20,168 nucleotides of DNA from Alphaproteobacteria bacterium (GTDB taxonomy: Bacteria > Pseudomonadota > Alphaproteobacteria > RF32 > CAG-239), in NCBI GenBank assembly GCA_017557925.1, contig JAFYWO010000073.1:1-20168 (forward strand), read 5' to 3'. The position numbers and the translations under genes were made by a program. Below the pieces are notes generated by a model that was not told where the DNA came from, did no database searches, and saw only the letters and a list, made by a program, of their open reading frames with translations. Positions 8,401 through 14,421 of this stretch are shown here, piece after piece. Numbering within the stretch: the first letter of the stretch is position 1; every line of letters begins with the position of its first letter.

Positions 8401-9453
8401 CAATTAAACTTAAGCGATTGGAAATTTAATTCAAACTTTAATGCTTTATACAAAAACGCATCATTCTCTGATGTTTTGAAATTTAGTTTTGCCGGTGATT
8501 TGTCTTCACCTGAAGTTAAATCAGATTTAACAGAAAGCATCCAAAGAATCACTAGCATAGAAGAAAACGTTGAAAAAGTTAAAGCAAGCAAAGAGAAAGA
8601 GAAAAATGAGCTTCTTAGCAGAAAAATTGAAACTTTAATAAGCAATATAAGAATTGCTCAACAAAACATAAAACGTATGTCCTTAGACGTTGCTCGCTAT
8701 AAGCCTCTTACTAACAATGTAGATGTTATCAAAGTGTATGAAAACAACATTAAAGACTTAAAACTTGCAGAAAACAAGTTAGTTGAGATTGAAAATCGCA
8801 TTAGAAAGGCAGACGATGAAAAAACCTTAATGGATTTAGAAGCAACTCTTGCGAAAGAAACAGCCAGATTTATGTTTATTCCAAAGTTGTTGGAAGAAAA
8901 TTATGTAGTTGATAGCAAATATGTTTTTGATGACACATTTAATAAGATTACTTGGTTATTTAACCTTGCACAAAATAACAGTTCTTATTATAACAGCTTA
9001 ACAGAAGTTTATATGGCGCAAATTGAATTATTAAAATCAACGGAAAATCCTGTGGATGAGAATGTTGTTAATTCAATAAAAGAAGAAATGGACATTATTG
9101 CCGGTGATATTGAAAAAATTAGTAAACTTCATAGCAAAATCAGAGACAACTATCTTGATATTATTGATACCACAAGCATTTCTCGTATGAAAGAAAATAA
9201 TGGTATTGCAGAACAAGCTTTGTCTACTATGTTTACTTATGTTAAACTTTTGAACATCAGTTTAGTTAATAACATAGATTCGTTTAGAACAGCTCTTGGC
9301 ATTACTGCAAAAGATTATGATGCATATATGGTTTCTGTTCCGGAAAAAATAGAAGACATAGATATAAGTATGCCGACAACCAAAAATGGTGAAAAAACAA
9401 CAGATAAAGCAAGAAAAAGTAAATCTACCTCAACAGATTCAAAAAAAAAATAG
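5461..9453 (+). CDS. AsmA-like envelope protein with C-terminal coiled-coil extension
   Basis: AsmA-like proteins are inner-membrane-anchored periplasmic proteins implicated in lipid transport to the outer membrane. The 1330-residue product starts with GTG, with AGGAGA 5 bases upstream. It has one N-terminal membrane segment (about residues 4-26). The classic AsmA N-terminal region follows (ITGLKAVIDGGLSVELFPTPKFS, continuing to DELNWSG) and then a very long beta-rich stretch. The AsmA_2-like C-terminal region lies at about 900-1020 (GKFRLYGTAFTGWDLDI, ITWSSPVINMSMDFQLNL). Residues about 1022-1140 are rich in K, E, I and L and look coiled coil, beyond the usual end of the family; the function of this part is unknown. 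The gene ends in a Lys/Ser/Thr-rich tail and an A10 run directly before TAG (see findings). It is probably the first gene of an operon with the next four. Confidence 0.85.
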   Translation: MLKKVILGIVCFIVLTIAGLGIYIYTLDWNKHKALVAERFSQITGLKAVIDGGLSVELFPTPKFSAKMVKFSKNNSRSPLVEVKEISANVELMPMFNNEFILSSMSLTGASVFLNISEKDELNWSGVGSGGRNKSGNVEVSFNDIRLTSSTIIYDNKKTGDKFEIPNISSNINAKSLEGPYRISGKFIHNNSEINFNGDVVNNKNTTLKMNISNADTSSKFSIDGTIGSKAKGNITFDTKSLFDIVSVIFGENKISDMYTEPFLVSFVYGVDNKQTKLDNFTLKYGKDTAGSGVVNLKKADKWIIDADLDMIMFDLGLLRDISKDVVAKANSQNNKEAENNNSTKYDLNVNIKSNYAKYQNADAQKLMIGVKYADDVINVDRFSVIMPGETYIKSVGKVNLSPKVEYIFNQTVDSKDLRIFASVFGLDIAKYTSQHNKNSVFKRGQAEMMISGDLSSLKVSVSQALVDASTFAGNLGFIFNKDKPIVVVQADVSKVVFDKYFQISNADMKNASLKDKIIYQMSMSPWKGDFETDATLKFGNVVYNNVVIDNLDLHFIADKDKLDVKKLHSTALGGAEVDITASLNNVYVDPYFNELTYSVKTSNFPFFAQAIGIDTGKKGLFKRKIFATQGVLNGSLSDFNLSSIQKFGDVEFSYTGDVGLTDKNVRTVKGNIELKANNFLSFVKNIGFDYTPDIPVTTLTLSGNIEGSSKKFGLSDLSAYLGTNHIVGQFEYDNEKAKPFLKADISFDKFDINRYFNIKKPQSEKNAVNVADFIANPLFSDDKFDLSSFSKLNFNITSNIKKLIWNNEVFNDATFKGSLNDGLLDIANFDAKREDSKVKFDLKLNTNNIAKIEGNYNIEGIKTRGFGGNIYYLDKGTIDAEGNFNSLISSKKEFFENLNSKGKFRLYGTAFTGWDLDIIKFELEQRKSVDGFDEAVMNSLKTGKSYFDEVKGRYEIAKGVIVADNITWSSPVINMSMDFQLNLSDWKFNSNFNALYKNASFSDVLKFSFAGDLSSPEVKSDLTESIQRITSIEENVEKVKASKEKEKNELLSRKIETLISNIRIAQQNIKRMSLDVARYKPLTNNVDVIKVYENNIKDLKLAENKLVEIENRIRKADDEKTLMDLEATLAKETARFMFIPKLLEENYVVDSKYVFDDTFNKITWLFNLAQNNSSYYNSLTEVYMAQIELLKSTENPVDENVVNSIKEEMDIIAGDIEKISKLHSKIRDNYLDIIDTTSISRMKENNGIAEQALSTMFTYVKLLNISLVNNIDSFRTALGITAKDYDAYMVSVPEKIEDIDISMPTTKNGEKTTDKARKSKSTSTDSKKK
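9441..9450 (+). other. A10 homopolymer joining two reading frames
   Basis: Ten consecutive A residues sit immediately before the TAG stop of the AsmA-like gene. If one A is removed, or the reading frame moves by +1 here, translation avoids TAG and passes directly into the frame of the repeat-rich protein at 9500-10906. The result would be a protein of about 1815 residues. Runs of this length are known sites for polymerase slippage, phase variation and sequencing error. Confidence 0.6.
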
Positions 9454-9499
9454 ATTAGCCTTTTCTTTAGAAAATTTTTCTAAAGGTATATCAAACCTT

Positions 9500-10906
9500 A
9501 TGATTAAGCTTGATAATCGCAAAAAGGCTGATGCTATGTCTGATATGGCTTTTTCCGGTGTTTCTGAAGTTCTAAAAGCTGATAATGAGCAAGTTATAGA
9601 GGCACAAGAATCTAAAGCTGATGATAAAGAGATTAAAGTTGCAAAAGTAACAGAACCTAAAGCTGATGACAAAGAGGTTAAAGTTGCAAAAGTAACAGAA
9701 CCTAAAGCTGATGACAAAGAGGTTAAAGTTGCAGAAGTAACAGAATCTAAAGCTGATGATAAAGAGGTTAAAATTGCAGAAGTAACAGAATCTAAAGCTG
9801 ATGACAAAGAGGTTAAAGTTGCAGAAATAACAGCACCTAAAGCTGATGACAAAGAGGTTAAAGTTGCGGAAGTAACAGAATCTAAAGCTGATGATAAAGA
9901 GGTTAAAGTTGCAGAAGCAACAGAACCTAAAGCAGATGATAAAGAGGTTAAAGTTGCAGAAGCAACAGAACCTAAAGCAGATGATAAAGAGGTTAAAGTT
10001 GCAGAAGTAACAGAACCTAAAGCTGATGATAAAGAGGTTAAGCTAGCTAAATCAAGCAAATCCGAAACCAAAAATTTAGAAAAAGAAACAGCTGAAGTTA
10101 TTAATGCTAAATCTGAACTGAAAGAAATTAAAATAGCGGATAATATTAAACCGAAAATAGAAACAAATTTAGAAACTCAACAATCAGAAAACAATAAATC
10201 TCATAATATCGCCAGTAACATTATTGGTAAAACCAAGTCATTTTTCTCTAGGTTTGTATCAAAATTCAGTAAACATAATGAAACTAAAAACACCTCCGAT
10301 TTTGCTACTTTAGATGTAGCACTAAAATCTAAAGTTAATAACAAAAATAAGGATGTAAACGAAGATACTCTGTCAACCGAAAATGAAGAAACAAAGAATA
10401 TATTATCAATGAAAGTTAATCCGGTTATAGCTATGAGTATCGGCAGTAGCGAATCGCAACCTACAGATGTAAAAATTCCAACAAAATTTGATAAAAAGAA
10501 AGGTTTTGATAAAAAAGAAACTACCAACATTGATAACAATACAAACATAAACAATGAAACAAACGAAACCGAAGATTTAGCAATTGCTCACACGGACATC
10601 TCTGAGAATGAATTTTTGGAAATGTTTTCATCAAAAAATATTGATATAAATAACAATCTTGAAAATGATAACGAAGTTATTGATATAGAAACAGACATCA
10701 ACGAAGAAAACCATAATAAGTATATCAGGAAAACTGATAAAAAAGTTATTTATTTCTCCGGAGATGCCGGAAAAATATCAACTGCTGACAATATATCCGA
10801 CAATATTATTGTTAAAGATAAAAAATATCTTTTTGCCCCAACACATAAAAAATTACCACAAACAAGAGGAACTATAAATAAAAAGTTTGCTTCATCCGCA
10901 AAATAA
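9500..10906 (+). CDS. repeat-rich protein of unknown function, possibly the C-terminal part of the AsmA-like protein
   Basis: I do not recognise this protein. From the ATG at 9500 it has 468 residues, but the frame is open back to an ATG at 9386 inside the AsmA gene. Neither start has a well-placed ribosome binding site: an AAAGG lies 13 bases before 9500 and nothing lies before 9386. Codons between the AsmA stop and 9500 read plausibly as protein (LAFSLENFSKGISNL). This supports the idea that the region is really the continuation of AsmA across the A10 run. After a short N-terminal part come ten 15-residue repeats at 9608-10057, then degenerate copies. A long, low-complexity Asn/Asp/Lys/Glu-rich region follows, with a final basic tail. 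There is no signal peptide or membrane segment. If fused to AsmA it would lie in the periplasm; if separate, in the cytoplasm. Confidence 0.6.
   Translation: MIKLDNRKKADAMSDMAFSGVSEVLKADNEQVIEAQESKADDKEIKVAKVTEPKADDKEVKVAKVTEPKADDKEVKVAEVTESKADDKEVKIAEVTESKADDKEVKVAEITAPKADDKEVKVAEVTESKADDKEVKVAEATEPKADDKEVKVAEATEPKADDKEVKVAEVTEPKADDKEVKLAKSSKSETKNLEKETAEVINAKSELKEIKIADNIKPKIETNLETQQSENNKSHNIASNIIGKTKSFFSRFVSKFSKHNETKNTSDFATLDVALKSKVNNKNKDVNEDTLSTENEETKNILSMKVNPVIAMSIGSSESQPTDVKIPTKFDKKKGFDKKETTNIDNNTNINNETNETEDLAIAHTDISENEFLEMFSSKNIDINNNLENDNEVIDIETDINEENHNKYIRKTDKKVIYFSGDAGKISTADNISDNIIVKDKKYLFAPTHKKLPQTRGTINKKFASSAK
9608..10057 (+). repeat. ten 45-bp tandem repeats encoding a 15-residue unit
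   Basis: Ten head-to-tail 45-bp units encode E-[PS]-KADDKEVKVAEVT with small changes (K/E at position 12, V/A/I at position 14, one unit starting AP). The nucleotide copies are nearly identical, so expansion is recent or kept uniform by recombination. After copy ten, related but decayed units follow (for example AKSELKEIKIADNI). The charged, alanine/valine-containing unit could form a solvent-exposed helix or an extended spacer. The long open frame on the opposite strand here is only a shadow of the repeat. Confidence 0.95.
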
Positions 10907-10944
10907 TCAGTTGGATGAATGATACTAAAACTTTGTAGTAATCA
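10891..10944 (+). other. two inverted repeats between the repeat protein and the GalU-like gene
   Basis: TTCATCC at 10891-10897 pairs with GGATGAA at 10912-10918, spanning the stop codon. Directly after, TGATACTA (10920-10927) pairs with TAGTAATCA (10936-10944) with one bulged base, ending at the ribosome binding site of the next gene. Neither is followed by a T-tract, so they do not look like terminators. They could affect translation or mRNA processing, or be chance in AT-rich sequence. Confidence 0.25.
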
Positions 10945-10955
10945 GGAGATGTAAT

Positions 10956-11849
10956 ATGTTTAATAAACCAAAAGTTGCTGTTTTACCTGTTGCCGGACTT
11001 TCCACAAGAAATTTACCTGCAACAAAAGCTATGCACAAAGGTTTTTTGTGTTTAAATAATTTACCTATAATCCAGTATGCAGTTGATGCTTGTGTTGAGG
11101 CTGGAGTTGAAGAAATTATCTTTGTGTATAGCCACGAAACAAGCCGTGCAATGTATGAAAATTATTTTTCACCCTACCCTTTTCTTGAAGAACATCTGCT
11201 TAGAAACGATAAGTTAGAATTATGGCAAGCACTAAAAAGAACATCTCCAAGCGGTATAAAATTTTCGTTTGCAAAACAGGATGAACCCAAAGGTAACGGA
11301 CATGCAGTATTATGCGCCAAAGACATTATAGGTAAACGTGATTTTATTGTTATGTGGGTTGATGATGTTTATGTTAGCAGAGGAAAAGGTATTTTATCTC
11401 AACTTATAGACATTTATGAACAAGTTGGCGGTATTGTAGAAAATATTATAGAATTCCCTAAAAATGAAATATCTAGATATGGAGTATTTAAAGGTGTTGT
11501 TCGTAATGGCAATATCATAAAGGCAACAGGAGTTATTGAAAAACCTAAAATTGAAGAAATAGAATCTAATTATGCAAGTATGGGACCTTATATTTTACCA
11601 AACTCAATACTTGATTTGTTACCCAAAGTAACGAAAGGTAATAATGGAGAAATCAATCTTACCGATGCAATAAATCTTGCTGCTATAAATGGTTGTGATT
11701 TAAGAGGAGTTTTAACCGCTACAGAACGATATGATTGCGGAACTAATGAAGAACTGGCTAAATCTAATATTCGCTTATCCATTCGTAAAAATAAATCACT
11801 TTATAATGAGGCTCTGAAAACCATTAAAGAATTAGATGCTTCCGTATAA
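10956..11849 (+). CDS. GalU-like UTP-glucose-1-phosphate uridylyltransferase, divergent
   Basis: GalU enzymes make UDP-glucose from UTP and glucose 1-phosphate for cell-envelope sugars. The 297-residue protein has the GalU fold markers in order: a VAGLSTRNLPATKA nucleotide-binding block at about 12-25, GNGHAVLCAKDI, a VDD acidic metal site, SRYGVFKG, GVIEKPK, GEINLTDAI and YDCG. It departs from the usual signature GLGTRMLPATKA.PKEML at four places: the second Gly is Ser16, Pro is His27, Glu is Gly29 and Met is Phe30. Lys28 and Arg18 are kept. It could be the organism's GalU or a relative with another sugar or nucleotide preference, so no symbol is assigned. A good AGGAG site lies before the ATG. 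It is in the operon, 49 bases after the repeat protein and 22 before the SpmAB gene. Confidence 0.8.
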   Translation: MFNKPKVAVLPVAGLSTRNLPATKAMHKGFLCLNNLPIIQYAVDACVEAGVEEIIFVYSHETSRAMYENYFSPYPFLEEHLLRNDKLELWQALKRTSPSGIKFSFAKQDEPKGNGHAVLCAKDIIGKRDFIVMWVDDVYVSRGKGILSQLIDIYEQVGGIVENIIEFPKNEISRYGVFKGVVRNGNIIKATGVIEKPKIEEIESNYASMGPYILPNSILDLLPKVTKGNNGEINLTDAINLAAINGCDLRGVLTATERYDCGTNEELAKSNIRLSIRKNKSLYNEALKTIKELDASV

Positions 11850-11871
11850 AATTAAAGACAAAAGGTAGAAT

Positions 11872-13103
11872 ATGATAAATTATATTTGGGGAGGAATGTT
11901 TTTAGTAGCAGTTTTTACTGCAATAATAAGGCTGATATTTTTTCAGGATATAGAAGTTTTTGGAAATTTAACTAAGTCTATTTTTGATAATGCTAAACTT
12001 TCTGTAGATATCTGTATTACGCTTATCGGAATATTGAGTTTTTGGCTTGGTGTATTAAAACTTATTGAAGAAACAGGAATTGCTCAAAAAATATCTAAAA
12101 AATTATACCCTTTATTTAGTATAATAATGAAAGACATACCGGCTGACAGTCCGGCAATATCTACTGTTGTTCTTAATATGGCCGCCAATTTTTTAGGACT
12201 GGACAATGCTGCTACTCCTATGGGAATAAGGGCTATGAATGAACTACAAAAATATAACTCAAAAAAAGATGAAGCAAGTGATTCACAAATATTATTTACT
12301 GTTCTTAATGCGTCTTCCGTTACTTTGATTCCGGTTACTATATTTATGTATAGAGCACAGTTAGGAGCTTTGCGACCTACAGATGTTTTTATACCGATAC
12401 TGTTGGCAACATCCGTATCAACAATGGTTGGTTTTTTATTAGTTGCATTTAAGCAAAAAATTGATTTAAGAAATCCTATACTAAAAAAAGTTATGGCTTA
12501 TTTTATACTGTTTATTATATCAACTTCTTTAATTTTCTTATCATTAAATTACGAAAACAGATTAATTGTATCCTCTCTTATTGGAAATATTTGCATTATC
12601 TTATCTATTGGAAGTATTATCTTTGTAGCTATGAAAAATAAACTTAAAAGCTATGAAATTTTCATAGAAGGTGCAAAAGAAGGTTTTAATGTTGCGATAA
12701 AAATTATACCTTATCTCGTATCAATGTTAATTGCTATTGGTGTATTCAGAGCTTCGGGTGTTTTGGATATTTTACTTGGGTGGTTTACTCAAATTTGTAA
12801 AGCTTTAGGATTTGAAGGATTATTTATAAACGCACTACCAACCGCTTTTATGAAACCTTTTTCCGGAAGCGGTGCTAGAGCTATGATGATAGAAACTATG
12901 AACACTTATGGTGCTGACAGCTTTGAGGGTTTTTATCATCTGTTATACAAGGTTCTACAGAAACAACTTTTTATGTTTTGACTGTATATTTTGGAGCAGT
13001 TAATATTTCTAAGACCAGATATACGCTAAAATATGGTTTATTATCTGATTTAGCCGGAATATTGACAGCTATTGTTTTGGCATATTTATTTTATGAAAAA
13101 TAG
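11872..13103 (+). pseudogene. fused SpmA-SpmB (nucleoside recognition domain) membrane protein, reading frame broken near its 3' end
   Basis: SpmA/SpmB-type proteins carry nucleoside-recognition ('Gate') membrane domains; the fused form of about 410 residues occurs in non-sporulating bacteria and its substrate is unclear. An SpmA half lies at about 1-190 (FWLGVLKLIEETG, LNMAANFLGLDNAATPMG, AMNELQ) and an SpmB half after about 255 (GAKEGFNVAIKIIPYLVSML, FRASG, KPFSGSGARAMMIE). The frame opened at 11872 ends early at 12981 with an unrelated tail. The family's C-terminus (SSVIQGSTETTFYVL ... GLLSDLAGILTAI) continues in the -1 frame and stops at 13103. The break maps to the T5 run at 12930-12934: one more T, or a -1 ribosomal shift at GGGTTTT (12927-12933), gives a normal 410-residue protein. 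A true mutation is possible, but the rest is well preserved and dtd follows in normal operon spacing. Confidence 0.85.
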
Positions 13104-13112
13104 GAGTTTAAA

Positions 13113-13550
13113 ATGAAACTTTTAGTACAGAGAGTTTTGGAAGCAAATGTTGAAGTTGAAAATAAAATTGTCGGTAGTATAAAAAAAGGACTATTAGTTT
13201 TTTTAGGTGTAGAAAAAGGTGATGATATAACAAAAGCAAAATATCTATCAAACAAGCTTACATCTTTAAGAATCTTTGAAGATGAAAATGAAAAAATGAA
13301 CTTAAATGTTGGTGATATCGGAGGTGAAATTTTGGTTGTATCTCAATTTACTTTAGCTGCAGATACATCAAACGGTAATCGCCCTAGTTTCACTAATGCG
13401 GAAGAACCGACAAAAGCACGGGAGATGTATTGTTATTTCAACAATCTGTTAAAAGAAAAAGGATTTGATGTTCAAAATGGTATTTTTCAAGCTGATATGA
13501 AGGTCAGACTAATAAATGACGGACCAGCTACATTTTGGCTTGAAAGATAG
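13113..13550 (+). CDS. dtd: D-aminoacyl-tRNA deacylase (DTD)
   Basis: DTD hydrolyses D-amino acids and glycine from mischarged tRNA, protecting translation. The 145-residue product is full length. It begins MKLLVQRVLEANVEV and has the SQFTLAADT block that carries the active-site residues. It ends with the Gly-Pro motif in NDGPATFWLER; the usual form is GPVT, so one Val is Ala here, while the Gly-Pro pair itself is kept. AGGAG overlaps the SpmAB stop (TAG), 9 bases before the ATG, so the genes are tightly linked. It is the last gene of the plus-strand operon. Its stop codon directly abuts the stop codon of the converging gene with no base between them. Confidence 0.95.
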   Translation: MKLLVQRVLEANVEVENKIVGSIKKGLLVFLGVEKGDDITKAKYLSNKLTSLRIFEDENEKMNLNVGDIGGEILVVSQFTLAADTSNGNRPSFTNAEEPTKAREMYCYFNNLLKEKGFDVQNGIFQADMKVRLINDGPATFWLER

Positions 13551-14411
13551 TTATTTTTTATTTTCTATAAACAAAATACTCAGCTTATTAGAAAGAGAGC
13601 TAACAGACTCTTTAAGTAGTTTTGTAAGCATTTTTTGGGCTAGTTTTTGCTTGTCTTCATTGTTATCTATTATAATATAACGGTTTTTTGTATCTTCTAA
13701 AACTATTTCATTATTTTTATCTGACACTTCTATTTTTACTGATATACCATAACGACTGTTTTTACCATCAATAGCATCTACTGATGATTTAATTAACTTC
13801 GGTAAAATATAGTAGTCTGCCAATTCTTTTTTATCCGTAACCAAAACTCTTGGAACAGAACTTAATTGTTCTAAAATTGCAGTTGTATAAGCCTTTGTTG
13901 TTGCATTCGTATAATACTCTAAATTTTCAATAAAAAATAAAGGCATACTATTGTCTGTTTCGTATATTGATTTAGGAAGCATTTTATTAACTTCTTCTGT
14001 TATTTCTTTTATTTTTTCATCATTTATTTCTTTATAACCATAGTCTTTAAGTATTGCATCTGTTTTTTCTTTATTAAGCGTTGCCTTAAATTCTAAACAT
14101 ACTTTATCTTTTGTATCAGTAGTTGTTGCTAAAGTTATATTATCCAACGCTCTGTCTGCAATTTTGTATGATAATAAATTATAGTCATAATCATTTAAAT
14201 TTAAGTTTTTCTCTTGTATGTATTGAGAATTTTTTACAGCTAAAAGTGTTGCTTTGTCATAAGCTTTAAACTTAGCATCTTCCTTTGTTAAAGTTCCTTC
14301 TATTAAAGAACAAGCATTTGCTTTTACATATAAAGAAAAGCTGTCCTCTGTTGCCGTTGCCTCTGAGGACAACAACAACAAATAGAACAGCTTTACGACA
14401 ATTTTTTTCAT
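13551..14411 (-). CDS. exported protein of unknown function, possible FlgT/LpoB-like fold
   Basis: The 286-residue product has an N-terminal signal peptide (residues 1 to about 20, LFYLLLLSSEATA), so it is probably periplasmic. The first half has the pattern A...A...A...V with regular helices, which recalls FlgT/LPP20-type N-terminal domains. The second half has a FIENLEYYTNATTKAYTTAILEQL strand-helix, then RVLVTDKKELADYYILPKL and KIEVSDKNNEIVLED. This order resembles the CsgG/LpoB/TolB-N group of outer-membrane-associated proteins. That placement is inference from secondary-structure patterns, not a clear motif. The gene follows the lipoprotein gene by 10 bases and shares this C-terminal pattern. 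Its ribosome binding site is poor (AAGGAA, 13 bases away), which suggests translation coupled to the upstream gene. Confidence 0.65.
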   Translation of the reverse strand: MKKIVVKLFYLLLLSSEATATEDSFSLYVKANACSLIEGTLTKEDAKFKAYDKATLLAVKNSQYIQEKNLNLNDYDYNLLSYKIADRALDNITLATTTDTKDKVCLEFKATLNKEKTDAILKDYGYKEINDEKIKEITEEVNKMLPKSIYETDNSMPLFFIENLEYYTNATTKAYTTAILEQLSSVPRVLVTDKKELADYYILPKLIKSSVDAIDGKNSRYGISVKIEVSDKNNEIVLEDTKNRYIIIDNNEDKQKLAQKMLTKLLKESVSSLSNKLSILFIENKK

Positions 14412-14421
14412 ATCAGAATGA

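Noticed and set aside
9608..10057. Regular repeats considered as a CRISPR array
   Set aside because: Units are contiguous with no unique spacers, keep a reading frame and encode a peptide repeat.
9439..10071. Long open frame of 210 codons on the minus strand with repeated serine/leucine units
   Set aside because: It is a mirror of the 45-bp tandem repeat; any open phase of a repeat stays open. It has no ribosome binding site of note and lies fully inside the plus-strand gene.
13539..13570. Small hairpin between the converging dtd and exported-protein genes
   Set aside because: Only four base pairs (ATAG/CTAT), no G-C rich stem; not enough to call a bidirectional terminator.
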